From assembly GCF_004795055.1 (NCBI RefSeq), contig NZ_SSBJ01000041.1, positions 1 through 58,255 of the forward strand: a stretch of DNA of 58,255 nt, given 5' to 3'. This stretch comes from Streptomyces sp. A1136. Lineage in GTDB: Bacteria > Actinomycetota > Actinomycetes > Streptomycetales > Streptomycetaceae. Positions 36,100 to 44,156 of this stretch are shown here, in pieces. The notes beneath the pieces are model-generated. The model made no database searches and was not told the origin of the DNA. It saw only the letters and a program-made list of their open reading frames with translations. The position numbers were made by a program, and so were the translations under genes. Each line of letters opens with the position of its first letter. Positions within the stretch are counted from its first letter, which is position 1.

Positions 36100-36936
36100 T
36101 CAGGCACCTCGGCGGGCACGAAGCACGTCCGCCGTCAGGTCGTCCTCCAATATGAGGCCGGCCGCCGCGAGCTCCCGGCCCAGCTCCCGCCTCGGCAGCG
36201 GCCACAGGAGGAAGGACTCCCGGGCCTGGCGCAGGACCCGCCCCTGACGGCACACCAGATAGGAGTAGTCGTAGCGGATGCGGCCGTCCTCGGCGCATTG
36301 GGTGAGCAGCCCGTGGTAGGTGTCCAGGCCCAGCCGGACCTGCCCCAGCCCACGCCGCACCGGCTGCGCGGGGACACCCGACGGTGGCCGGTCCAGGAAC
36401 AGCAGACCGCCCGGCACCAGCAGTCCCGCCAGCACCCGCCACAGCGCGCGGCGCTCGACGGGCGGCAGACAGGGCACCAACCGCAGGCAGACGGCCAGGT
36501 CGGCGGGCCCGTCCAGCGACAGGTCGAGGGCGGAGCAGGCGTGCACCGTCACCCGCTCTCCCGCGGAACCGCCCACCGGGGGGTGCAGTCGTGAGAGCAG
36601 TACGGTCCGCATCGCGGGCGAGGGCTCCACCGCGTGGACGGGGACGTTCGAAGCGCCGATCAGTACGCCGGTGACCAGGCCCGTCCCCGCGCCGACTTCG
36701 ACGATCCCGAGCCGCGCGGCGGCTGCCGGAGCGGCGAGGGCGAGCGCGTGCCGGTGATAGGCACGGGCGTGCAACAGGTCGTAGAACTCGGCCGACACTG
36801 CGTACGCCTCACCGGGCGCCTCCCCGGAAAGTCCGGGGAGCCCGGAACGGCCCGACGACCCGGGGACGCCGGGGCGGCCACAGTGCTCCGGCGGCGCTTC
36901 GTGTTCGGCCGGTCGTAAGTCCACCCGTCTGTCCAT
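36100..36936 (-). CDS. Class I SAM-dependent methyltransferase
   Basis: A 278-aa protein. After a Pro/Gly-rich N-terminal stretch, YAVSAEFYDLLHARAYH introduces the methyltransferase fold. Motif I is IVEVGAGTGLVTGVLI, followed by VHAVEPSPAMRTVLLSRL, an acidic SALDLSLDGPADLAVCLRL motif and LLVPGGLLFLDRPPS. The substrate is unknown. ATG 36936 was chosen; a GTG at 36969 is also in frame. It lies downstream of the EF-G-like gene but is separated from it by a strong terminator, so it probably has its own promoter. Confidence 0.85.
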   Translation of the reverse strand: MDRRVDLRPAEHEAPPEHCGRPGVPGSSGRSGLPGLSGEAPGEAYAVSAEFYDLLHARAYHRHALALAAPAAAARLGIVEVGAGTGLVTGVLIGASNVPVHAVEPSPAMRTVLLSRLHPPVGGSAGERVTVHACSALDLSLDGPADLAVCLRLVPCLPPVERRALWRVLAGLLVPGGLLFLDRPPSGVPAQPVRRGLGQVRLGLDTYHGLLTQCAEDGRIRYDYSYLVCRQGRVLRQARESFLLWPLPRRELGRELAAAGLILEDDLTADVLRARRGA

Positions 36937-37005
36937 CGGGCCATCATGGCCGCACCCGTCCCGCCCCACGAGCCCTGGATCCGGCCACGGAGGCCGGTCC
37001 GCGCC

Positions 37006-37038
37006 CCCGCTCCGCCCCGGGCCACGGGGCGGAGCGGG
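37006..37038 (-). terminator. Strong terminator after the EF-G-like gene
   Basis: CCCGCTCCGCCCCG (37006-37019), loop GGCCA, CGGGGCGGAGCGGG (37025-37038): a 14-bp perfect stem with a 5-base loop, 10 bases past the stop of the EF-G-like gene on the minus strand. Confidence 0.75.
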
Positions 37039-37048
37039 AGCCCTCCGG

Positions 37049-39172
37049 CTAGCGGGTCAGCACCGCGGCGGCGACCGAAGGGGGAACCGGCGCGAGGGCC
37101 GCGGGCCGGGTGGTGAAGGTGCCGCGGCCCCGGGTCCGCCCGCGCAGTCGGGTCGCGTAGCCGAACAGCTCGGCCAGCGGCACGACCGCCGTGACCAACG
37201 CCGTCCCCCGCCCACCGGACACGGACCCCGAGATCCGGCCGCGCCGGGCCGCGAGGTCACCGAGCACCGCGCCCACAGCGTCCTCGGGCACGCTCACCGT
37301 GACCTCCACCACGGGTTCCAGCAGTTCCACGGTGCTCGCGGCAAGCGCCTCGCGCAGGGCGAACCGGCCCGCCGCACGGAACGCCGGCTCCGAGGAATCC
37401 TGGGAGTGCGTGGCCCCGTCGGTGAGCGTGACCCGCAGCCCCGTCACCGGATACCCGCCGAGCGGTCCTTCGGCGAGGGCGTCCCGGCAGCCGGCTTCGA
37501 CGGCACGTGCGTACTCCTGCGGCACCCGGCCACCGACGACCGCGCACCCGAACTCGAAGCCCGAGGCCTCACCCAGCGGCTCGACGTCGATGACGACGTG
37601 CGCGAACTGGCCCGCCCCACCGTCCTGTTTGACGTGCCGGTAGACGAAGCCGGTGACGCCACGTACGACGGTCTCCCGGTAGGAGACCCGCGGGCGCCCG
37701 ACGACGACCTCCAGGCCGTGACCGCTACGGATCTTCTCCACGGCCACCTCCAGGTGGAGCTCACCCATCCCCGACAACACCGTCTGGCCGCTCTCCGGAT
37801 CAAGGCGCACCGCCAGCGAGGGGTCCTCCTCCACAAGGTGCGCCAAGGCCGCCGCGAGCCGCCCGGTATCGCCGGCGCGGCCCGCCTCGACAGCCACCGA
37901 CACCACCGGTTCGGCCACCGAGGGCGGTTCGAGGACCAGCGGAGCTCCCGGTTCCGACAGGGTCGTGCCGGCCCGGGCGGCCTTCAGTCCGATCACGGCG
38001 ACGATGTCGCCCGCCACCGCCTCCTCCCGTTCCTCGTGCCGGTCGGCCTGGACCCGCAGGATGCGGCCGATCCGCTCCGTACGCCCCGTCGCGGCGTCCA
38101 GTACGGACTGGCCCTTGCGCAGTGTGCCCGAGTAGACCCGTAGGTAGGTGAGCCGCCCGGTCGCCGTCGCCGTCACCTTGAAGGCCAGCGCCGCGAACGG
38201 TCCGGCCGGATCGGGGGCGCGTTCCTCGTCCAGGCCTCCGGCCGCGCCGCTCGTACCCCGTACCGGCGGCATGTCTGCGGGTGACGGCAGGTACGCGAGT
38301 ACAGCGTCCAGCAGCGGCTCGATCCCGCGGTTGCGGTAGGCCGACCCGCACAGCACGACGACGCCGTCCCCGGCGAGCGTCAGCTCGCGCAGTGCTCGGG
38401 CCAGGGTCGGCCCGCTCAGCGTCGAAGCCGCGCAGAACTCCTCCAGGGCGTCCGCGTGCAGAGAGGCGACCGTCTCCTCGAGGAGCCGGCGGCGCCGCCG
38501 CGCCTCCTCCCGCAGCTCGTCGGGCACCGGTCCGCTCTCGTACATGCCGTCCCCGCCGTTCGTGTCCGCGCGCCCGTGCGGGTGTCCGTCCGCGTGCCAG
38601 TGCAGCGCGCGCATCTCCAGCAGGTCGACGACCCCGGTGAATCCGTCCTCCCGGCCGATGGGCAACTGGACCACCAGCGGTACCACGCCCAGCCGTTCGC
38701 GGAGGGAGGCGACGGCCGAGTCGAGGTCGGCGCCCGCCCGGTCGAGCTTGTTGACGAACGCGATCCGCGGCACCCCGTGCCGGTCGGCCTGCCGCCACAC
38801 CGACTCGCTCTGCGGCTCGACCCCGGCGACGGCGTCGAACACCGCGACGGCGCCGTCGAGGACGCGCAGGGAACGCTCGACCTCGTCGGCGAAGTCGACG
38901 TGGCCCGGGGTGTCGATCAGGTTGACGCGGTGGCCGCCCCAGCTGCAGCTCACGGCCGCGGCGAAGATGGTGATGCCGCGGTCGCGTTCCTGGGCGTCGA
39001 AGTCGGTGACGGTCGTTCCGTCGTGTACCTCGCCGCGTTTGTGGATGGCACCGGTCGCGAACAGGATGCGTTCGGTGACGGTGGTCTTGCCCGCGTCGAC
39101 GTGGGCAAGAATGCCCAGATTGCGGACGGTGGCGGGGGAAATGGAGGCGAGGGGTCGCCGGTTGCTGCGCAT
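37049..39172 (-). CDS. Elongation factor G paralogue (FusA2-type)
   Basis: A 707-aa translational GTPase with all EF-G parts: G1 AHVDAGKTT, switch region ERDRGITIF, G3 DTPGHVDF, G4 NKLDRAG, then EF-G domains II to V (SGMGELHLEVAVEKI in III; RVSYRETVVRGVTG in IV). The short C-terminal domain ends PPSVAAAVLTR. The insertion GRADTNGGDGMYESG near residue 215 and divergence from housekeeping EF-G suggest a second copy. Such paralogues act under stress, in ribosome rescue or in resistance. ATG 39172 gives the usual N-terminus. Upstream are a 39-codon leader ORF and a hairpin; downstream is a strong terminator. Confidence 0.9.
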   Translation of the reverse strand: MRSNRRPLASISPATVRNLGILAHVDAGKTTVTERILFATGAIHKRGEVHDGTTVTDFDAQERDRGITIFAAAVSCSWGGHRVNLIDTPGHVDFADEVERSLRVLDGAVAVFDAVAGVEPQSESVWRQADRHGVPRIAFVNKLDRAGADLDSAVASLRERLGVVPLVVQLPIGREDGFTGVVDLLEMRALHWHADGHPHGRADTNGGDGMYESGPVPDELREEARRRRRLLEETVASLHADALEEFCAASTLSGPTLARALRELTLAGDGVVVLCGSAYRNRGIEPLLDAVLAYLPSPADMPPVRGTSGAAGGLDEERAPDPAGPFAALAFKVTATATGRLTYLRVYSGTLRKGQSVLDAATGRTERIGRILRVQADRHEEREEAVAGDIVAVIGLKAARAGTTLSEPGAPLVLEPPSVAEPVVSVAVEAGRAGDTGRLAAALAHLVEEDPSLAVRLDPESGQTVLSGMGELHLEVAVEKIRSGHGLEVVVGRPRVSYRETVVRGVTGFVYRHVKQDGGAGQFAHVVIDVEPLGEASGFEFGCAVVGGRVPQEYARAVEAGCRDALAEGPLGGYPVTGLRVTLTDGATHSQDSSEPAFRAAGRFALREALAASTVELLEPVVEVTVSVPEDAVGAVLGDLAARRGRISGSVSGGRGTALVTAVVPLAELFGYATRLRGRTRGRGTFTTRPAALAPVPPSVAAAVLTR

Positions 39173-39249
39173 GGCCTGGGGCCTTTCGAGTGATGAGGAA
39201 ACAGGCAGCGCGATTCCCGGAACTGCACACGTCACACGGCCCCGCCTCG

Positions 39250-39277
39250 CCCCGGCCGGCGTGAGCCGGCAGCGGGG
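39250..39277 (-). promoter_or_regulatory. Hairpin between leader ORF and EF-G-like gene
   Basis: GCCGGC, GTGA loop, GCCGGC (39255-39270) extended by imperfect CCCC/GGGG pairing on both sides. It sits in the 126-base leader between the small ORF stop and the EF-G-like start. It could act as an attenuator or sequester initiation signals. Function is inferred from position only. Confidence 0.4.
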
Positions 39278-39298
39278 TGCGGAGGGAGGGGGCGGGAA

Positions 39299-39418
39299 CT
39301 AGGACAGCGTCACGGGCATACGGTGGCGGCCGCGCAGCCGGCACCGGGCATCGCGAGACACCGGGATCACGTCGTACCGGGCCGGGGGAACGAAAGCGGT
39401 GGTGCGTCGCATGCACAT
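39299..39418 (-). CDS. Leader peptide upstream of the EF-G-like gene
   Basis: A 39-codon ORF: MCMRRTTAFVPPARYDVIPV followed by SRDARCRLRGRHRMPVTLS. A GAAGGGGAACC stretch precedes the ATG. It ends 126 bases before the EF-G-like start on the same strand and is followed by a hairpin. The peptide is basic and contains adjacent Pro-Pro, a ribosome-slowing pair. Translation of such short ORFs controls ribosome-protection genes such as tet(M) by attenuation, so a similar sensing role is plausible here. It could instead be a small protein with its own function. Confidence 0.5.
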   Translation of the reverse strand: MCMRRTTAFVPPARYDVIPVSRDARCRLRGRHRMPVTLS

Positions 39419-39830
39419 GGCCCGGTTCCCCTTCTCTTCACTCGGCATCGGGACACGCGGTGCCCCGTCGGCAGCGCGTGGGGCGAGTGTAGTGAACGCG
39501 ATCGCGAGCGGGCGCGGCATTTTCCGACTGCGGAGAGGCCGCGAGGGACGGTAGTGGACCGCAGGCGCCGCCGGGCGCCGGTAGGGGCCAACGACCGGCG
39601 TCCGTAAGCCGTTCGGGTCGACCGAGCCGGACCACCTGCACGACCGGGTCGGTCGTCAGGCGCGGCCGCGGGCGTCTGCGCGAGCTCCGGCGCCGCAGCT
39701 CCGGGCATCCCTACCCAGTCGGGGGCGCGGAGCTTCGGTCGTTGCGCGGCTCTGCTGGGCGTCGGGTGTGGCCACGGTTCGGCTACCGGCCTCGGGGGGT
39801 GGTCGCGGCCAGGGAGACTGGCGGGCGGGG
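39419..39830. other. Region upstream of the leader ORF
   Basis: About 410 bases between the 2H phosphoesterase 3' end and the leader ORF, both on the minus strand. No gene is evident. It should hold the promoter of the leader/EF-G transcript, which I could not place. Confidence 0.45.
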
Positions 39831-40358
39831 TTACCGGCTGTCCTGGATGCCGAGCGGCGCGGTGACCCGCGGCCGCCAGCCCTCCTCGGTCAGCACCACC
39901 AGGTGGACCGCCGCCGCACGGGTGCGCAGCGGCAGCAGGCTGTCGATCGCAGCGCGGACACGGCCGGCGGCGGTCGGGTCGTCCGCACCCATGGCGACGG
40001 TGACATGGGCGGCGGGCCGCACCCCGAAGCGGCCACCGTACGGACGCGATCCGGGCCAACGGGCGAGGAACGCATCGACGAGTGGCTGGAGTCGCGGAAC
40101 GGCGACGCCGATGAAGCCGGACGCCGTCACGACTTCCTCCAACAGCAGGTCGACGGCCGGGAAACTCGCCGCCAGGGATCGCACACCCTCTTCGTCCTGT
40201 CCTGACAGCGCCGACTCCGCCACGAAGGGGTAGAGCAGCGAGACGTGCGCCGGCACCCCACGACGCACCAGAGCCGGATCGACACGCCACGCCGCATCAA
40301 GGAGCGGGGCGGCATCGGGCAAGACAACGACGACGGCACTGGTCCCTGGCTCTGGCAC
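39831..40358 (-). CDS. 2H phosphoesterase (2'-5' RNA ligase-like)
   Basis: A 175-aa protein with the two HxS/T motifs of 2H enzymes: HVSLLYPF near residue 40 and HVTVAMG near 125. These two motifs sit across a bilobal fold and cleave or ligate 2',5' or cyclic phosphodiesters. The ARWPGSRPYGGRFG segment before the second motif is typical of actinobacterial members. GTG 40358 is chosen because the first strand (SAVVVVLPDA) begins directly after it; the frame stays open to 40454. The substrate is unknown. Confidence 0.8.
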   Translation of the reverse strand: MPEPGTSAVVVVLPDAAPLLDAAWRVDPALVRRGVPAHVSLLYPFVAESALSGQDEEGVRSLAASFPAVDLLLEEVVTASGFIGVAVPRLQPLVDAFLARWPGSRPYGGRFGVRPAAHVTVAMGADDPTAAGRVRAAIDSLLPLRTRAAAVHLVVLTEEGWRPRVTAPLGIQDSR

Positions 40359-40614
40359 TCCACCATCATCGCAGGCCCGACACACGATCAAACGCTGCCG
40401 GATTGGGTTTGCGGTGTGGTCGAGGGTTTGTCCCCGATCACGCCGGGTGGTCACGGAGCGTCAGGCCGGAAGGGAGGGTCGCCCGCCCGGCGAGCGTTCG
40501 CACCGACTGGTCGGCAAATCCTTGCGCGCCCTGACCGCCCCCGGTGGCCAGGAGTGGCCGATCACGGCCGCAGGTGACTGACCCGAGGGCAGGCACTCAC
40601 GGGGAGCCGGCCAT

Positions 40615-40755
40615 GTGAGCAACACGCTCGGGCAAAGGGTGTTCGACCCCGACGGCCAGGCGCACGGCCAGAACACCGGCTGCCACCCTTCACCGATTGT
40701 GGTGTGGCTGGTGCACGTGGTCGGCTTCCAGTGGATCGCCTGCACCGTCACGTGA
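40615..40755 (+). CDS. Possible 46-residue hypothetical protein
   Basis: GTG-started ORF preceded by GGGGAG at 8 bases. It reads SNTLGQRVFDPDGQAHGQNT, then GCHPSPIVVWLVHVVGFQWI and ACTVT. Codons have a strong third-position GC preference. The C-terminal half could be a short membrane helix. There is no known family and no clear operon partner. The strong binding site is the main support. Confidence 0.4.
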   Translation: MSNTLGQRVFDPDGQAHGQNTGCHPSPIVVWLVHVVGFQWIACTVT

Positions 40756-41275
40756 GCAGCCAGGCACCCGGCCGACCGCACCCCGGGCAGCGGACGCGTG
40801 CGGGGCGCGGCGGGTGTGGCGGGTGCGGCTGGGCGTACCACCCCACCGAATTGACCGGGATCGGGACCTGCCGGTGGGCGATCCGGCCGCGATCGCCGAT
40901 CTGCGTCACCACTACGGCGCCACCCGCACGATGATCTGGACAACGGTCGTGTGCCGTCGAGGAACGCGCGGTGTGCGTCTACCGCCCCCGCACCTGCTTC
41001 CGGCCGCGTACGGGCAAGCCGACCGTTCGCCGAGCGCCACCCGCCCGCAGTGGGCCGGCGCATCGCGCATCCCCGCCTACCCGCAGGGGCGGGGGTAGGA
41101 GGCCGGTCCGAGTGCGAGCCGGCCGAAGCCGGCTCCGGCGCCGGCGGCGGCTTCGTGTGGCGCGACGATGGCCCCTCGACGTGTTCGCTCTCGGCGGCAC
41201 TGCGTTTGCGCTCCACGCCTGCGGGCCAAGATCAGCCCGACGGCGCGAGGTCGTCAGGACTCCCCTGGGGTGGAC
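40756..41275. other. Intergenic region upstream of the cold-shock gene
   Basis: About 520 bases. One frame contains GGCGGCGWAYHP, then TELTGIGTCRW, reminiscent of a zinc-ribbon remnant, but it is not continuous. The last 150 bases should include the cold-shock promoter and its long leader. Confidence 0.4.
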
Positions 41276-41485
41276 ATGAGCGATCGGCAGACCGGAACCG
41301 TGAAGTGGTTCAACGACGAGAAGGGATTCGGCTTCATCACCCCGCAAAGTGGCGATGACCTCTTCGTGCACTTCAAGGCCATCCAGTCGGACGGATTCAA
41401 GTCCCTGAAGGAGGGCCAGCAGGTCTCGTTCATCGTTACCCGCGGGCAGAAGGGCATGCAGGCGGATGAGGTGCAGGTCATCTGA
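41276..41485 (+). CDS. Cold-shock domain protein
   Basis: A 69-aa CspA-family RNA/DNA-binding protein. The two nucleic-acid-binding motifs are intact: RNP1 KGFGFITP and RNP2 DLFVHFKAI, within the five-strand OB fold (TGTVKWFNDE to KGMQADEVQVI). It binds single-stranded nucleic acids and melts mRNA structure. The sequence ends IVTRGQKGMQADEVQVI, slightly different from the commoner DFDVTQGPKG form of streptomycete paralogues. A 16-bp perfect hairpin lies 30 bases after the stop. Confidence 0.95.
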   Translation: MSDRQTGTVKWFNDEKGFGFITPQSGDDLFVHFKAIQSDGFKSLKEGQQVSFIVTRGQKGMQADEVQVI

Positions 41486-41514
41486 ACACTCCACCTGAGC
41501 GCGACTTGTGACTG

Positions 41515-41550
41515 AGCGTGCCAGTTGGTCGACCGACCAACTGGCACGCT
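41515..41550 (+). terminator. 16-bp perfect hairpin after the cold-shock gene
   Basis: AGCGTGCCAGTTGGTC (41515-41530), loop GACC, GACCAACTGGCACGCT (41535-41550). It is most simply the terminator of the cold-shock gene. Because transposase relics start 100 bases on, it could alternatively be related to an element end. Confidence 0.7.
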
Positions 41551-41648
41551 GGCGGGTTGATGCCGGTCCTTCGTACGATCGGGAGACCCAGGCGCCTGGG
41601 TGTGGCCTTAGCGCGCTCATACCGCAGGTGTCGAAGAGGGAGGCTGCG

Positions 41649-41845
41649 GTGCCAGAGCTACGGGCGGGGACGGATACCGGCAAGGCCGCGCATCACTGCA
41701 CGGTGATCGACATCGACGGGACGAAGGTGTTCTCGCACCGGGTTCCCACAACGAGCCCGAGCGCCTGGAGCTGATCGGCGACGGTGCTCAAGACATCTGC
41801 GCCGTCACCGCGCTTCTGGTCGTAGTGGCCCTCGACGTGTTTTGA
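41649..41845 (+). pseudogene. IS110-family transposase remnant
   Basis: The frame from GTG 41649 reads PELRAGTDTGKAAHHCTVID, then IDGTKVFSHRV. This is the RuvC-like N-terminus (GxDxGKxxH) of IS110 transposases. A frameshift near 41740 then gives NNEPERLELIGDGAQDICAV to a stop at 41845. The remaining two thirds of the protein are missing. Confidence 0.6.
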
Positions 41846-41859
41846 CCGGTCGCACCCAA

Positions 41860-42200
41860 GGCCCTCGGCGTTGCCTCGGCCGGCGCGGTCTTCGACTGCC
41901 CGGACTGTGGCGAGCGCACGTGGTGGCGGAGTCGATGCCGACCAGGGAGACGGCCGTCCAGCCGGGCCTCGAACACGCCGGCGTCACGCCCCTGCCCGAA
42001 GCGGTTGTGAACGGGCGACGAGGCGCCGATCTCCTGGGGCATCTCCTGGCACTGCCCCGCCGGTCTTGAACCGCCGGACCACGTCCTCGAACTACTGCCG
42101 CTGCCGCTCGGGTTGGGTCCGTGGCGGCCAATCGGCAGACACGGGCCGACGAACTACCGCTCGGAGTCCGTCGGTTGCGCTTGCGGCGCCGATCTACCGG
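41860..42200 (-). pseudogene. Decayed IS5-family transposase
   Basis: Minus-strand pieces in three frames follow the IS5 transposase order: FVGPCLPIGRHGPN, FEDVVRRFKTGG, MPQEIGASSPVHNRFGQ with RDAGVFEARLDG, then LVGIDSATTCARH (a degraded V-D-S-T-x2-R-A-H). The C-terminal catalytic half is lost. The N-terminal part is the same protein type as the fragment at the left edge of the window. Confidence 0.6.
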
Positions 42201-42304
42201 GGCGCTTCGGCTGACCACATCATCGATGTATAGAAATCTTGACATCGCGTCATGCTTGTTTGACACTCCTCAGTGTCGGGTCCTACCCACGCGGGGAGTC
42301 TTTT

Positions 42305-42733
42305 GTGGCATTCGAAGAGAAACGGGCCTGGATCCTGGCCCTGGTCACGACCACGTCGTACGCGGCGTACCTGGCGGTCGTCCTCGGTCAGGGCGGAGAC
42401 GCGCCCCTCGCACACACGCCCTATGCGGCGGCGATGCTGTGGACAGTCGGTGCCTCAATCGCCGCGTCGATCGCGCTGCACGTCATCGTGTCGACCGTGT
42501 CGCCCGAGGGCGCGAACCTCAAGGACCAGCGCGACGGGGAGATCCACCGCTTCGGCTCGTACATCGGCCAGTCGTTCCTGGTCATCGGCGGCGTAGCCGG
42601 GCTCGTCCTGGCCATGGCCCGCGTCGACCAGTTCTGGATCGCCAATGCGATCTACCTGGCGTTCGTCCTGTCCGCGCTTCTCGCATCCGCGGCGAAGATC
42701 GTCGCCTACCGGTTCGGCCTCCACCGGTGGTGA
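42305..42733 (+). CDS. Small four-helix membrane protein
   Basis: A 142-aa integral membrane protein with about four helices: WILALVTTTSYAAYLAVVLG, AMLWTVGASIAASIALHVIV, FLVIGGVAGLVLAMA and AIYLAFVLSALLASAAKIVA. It has a cytosolic loop NLKDQRDGEIHRFG between the second and third helices. That loop motif occurs in small membrane proteins commonly encoded next to a small XRE regulator, as here. GTG 42305 follows CGGGGAG. The stop overlaps the next start in GTGA, so the two are translationally coupled. Function unknown. Confidence 0.8.
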   Translation: MAFEEKRAWILALVTTTSYAAYLAVVLGQGGDAPLAHTPYAAAMLWTVGASIAASIALHVIVSTVSPEGANLKDQRDGEIHRFGSYIGQSFLVIGGVAGLVLAMARVDQFWIANAIYLAFVLSALLASAAKIVAYRFGLHRW

Positions 42734-42960
42734 GGCCGACCAGGGTCACCAACGCGATCCGGGCCTTGCGGTTCGCCCACGGCGAGATGACCCAGGCCGA
42801 ACTCGCCCGCCGCATCGGCGTGACCCGCCAGACCGTCATCGCCATCGAGCAGGGCCGCTACTCACCCTCGCTGGAGATGGCCTTCCAGATCGCCCGGGTG
42901 TTCGCCGTTCCGCTCCAAGACGTCTTCCAGTACCCCGAATCCGAGGTAGAGGCTCCATGA
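42730..42960 (+). CDS. Small XRE-type HTH regulator
   Basis: A 76-aa protein consisting of one Cro/C1-type helix-turn-helix: MTQAELARRIGVTRQTVIAI, then EQGRYSPSLEMAFQIARVF, ending VPLQDVFQYPESE. This short form (as in YgzD/YozG-like regulators) usually controls its own operon. Both ends overlap neighbours by four bases (GTGA with the membrane protein, ATGA with the oxidoreductase), so all three proteins should be made in fixed ratios. Confidence 0.9.
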   Translation: MRPTRVTNAIRALRFAHGEMTQAELARRIGVTRQTVIAIEQGRYSPSLEMAFQIARVFAVPLQDVFQYPESEVEAP

Positions 42961-43931
42961 AGGCCATCGTCCACACCAGCTACGGACCACCCGATGTCCT
43001 GCGCCTCAAGGAGGTCGCCAAGCCGGCGAAGCCCGGCAGCGGCGAGGTGCTGCTGCGCGTCCATGCCTCCGCAGTCGATCCGGGCGTGTGGCACGTCACG
43101 GCAGGGCTGCCGTACCTGATCCGCGCCACGCCCTACGGTCTGCGCGGGTCGAAGCCCCGCGTGCGGGGCATGGACGCGGCGGGTGTCGTCGAGGCCGTCG
43201 GCCCGGGGGTGACCCGCTTCCGGCCCGGCGACGAGGTGTACGGCACCTGCGACGGAGCGTTCGCCGAGTACGCCTGCGTCAAGCAGGACCAGCTTGCGTC
43301 GAAGCCGTCCGGACTGGACTTCGCGGAGGCGGCTGCCATACCCGTGTCCGGATGTGCCGCCCTTCAGGCCCTGCGGGACGCCGGACGCGTGCGGGCCGAG
43401 CAGCGCGTCCTGGTCATCGGCGCGTCCGGCGGGGTGGGCGGCTTCGCCGTCCAACTCGCCAAGGCCTTCGGCGCGCATGTCACCGGCGTCTGCGGTTCGG
43501 CCGGTGCGGACATGGTCCGCTCCCTCGGCGCGGACGAGGTCCTCGACTACACCCGCGAGGACCCGACGGACGGCACCCGCCGCTACGACCTCGTCCTCGA
43601 TATCGCCGGAAATCGGCCGCTGCACCGGCTCCGCCGCGCCCTCACCCCGCGCGGAACCCTCGTCATCGTCGGCGGCGAGAGCGGTGGCAGATGGGCCGGC
43701 GGCATGGGCCGCACACTGCGGGCAATGATGCTGTCACCGTTCGTCGGCCAACGGCTGGTGGGGCTCATCTCCTCGCAGACGCACGGCGATCTTCGACTTC
43801 TCGCGGAATTGGTCGAGGCGGGCACCGTGAAGCCGGTCGTCCACCGGACGTACCCGCTGGCCGATGTCCCCGATGCCATCAGGCACCTGAGGGGCGGTCA
43901 GGTCCCCGGCAAGATCACTATCCACTTGTGA
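42957..43931 (+). CDS. Zinc-independent quinone oxidoreductase-like alcohol dehydrogenase (MDR)
   Basis: A 324-aa medium-chain dehydrogenase/reductase. The GroES-like N-terminal half starts MKAIVHTSYGPPDVLRLKEV, with VRGMDAAGVVEAVGPGV. The NADPH-binding Rossmann motif is VLVIGASGGVGGFAVQLAKA, and the end is HLRGGQVPGKITIHL, typical of the quinone oxidoreductase/reticulon-4-interacting-like subgroup. The usual zinc-ligand Cys/His set is absent. Likely reaction: NADPH-dependent reduction of quinones or enones. It is the third gene of a coupled operon whose small XRE regulator may respond to its substrate. Confidence 0.9.
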   Translation: MKAIVHTSYGPPDVLRLKEVAKPAKPGSGEVLLRVHASAVDPGVWHVTAGLPYLIRATPYGLRGSKPRVRGMDAAGVVEAVGPGVTRFRPGDEVYGTCDGAFAEYACVKQDQLASKPSGLDFAEAAAIPVSGCAALQALRDAGRVRAEQRVLVIGASGGVGGFAVQLAKAFGAHVTGVCGSAGADMVRSLGADEVLDYTREDPTDGTRRYDLVLDIAGNRPLHRLRRALTPRGTLVIVGGESGGRWAGGMGRTLRAMMLSPFVGQRLVGLISSQTHGDLRLLAELVEAGTVKPVVHRTYPLADVPDAIRHLRGGQVPGKITIHL

Positions 43932-44156
43932 GGAGAGTCGGCGGGGCACGGCTGTCCGGTTCAGCCCCAGCGGGGGGCGGCCGCAGCGGCCGGGCGCGCG
44001 GATCGGGCAGCCGGCCGGCCGACTCTGAGCGCGGCGGCGACCGGTGCTCGCTCCGCCCACCCCACGGGGCCCCTGGTCAGCAGACTCCTGACCAAGCGGG
44101 GGTCGGCATCCGCGAGAAGGCGGAGGGGCCGGAAGACCGGGTAGTCGAGCCGTCGG

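Noticed and set aside
39277..40290. Open frames on both strands around the 2H phosphoesterase
   Set aside because: They are shadows of the phosphoesterase and leader region; the enzyme motifs HVSLLYPF and HVTVAMG occur only in the minus frame annotated.
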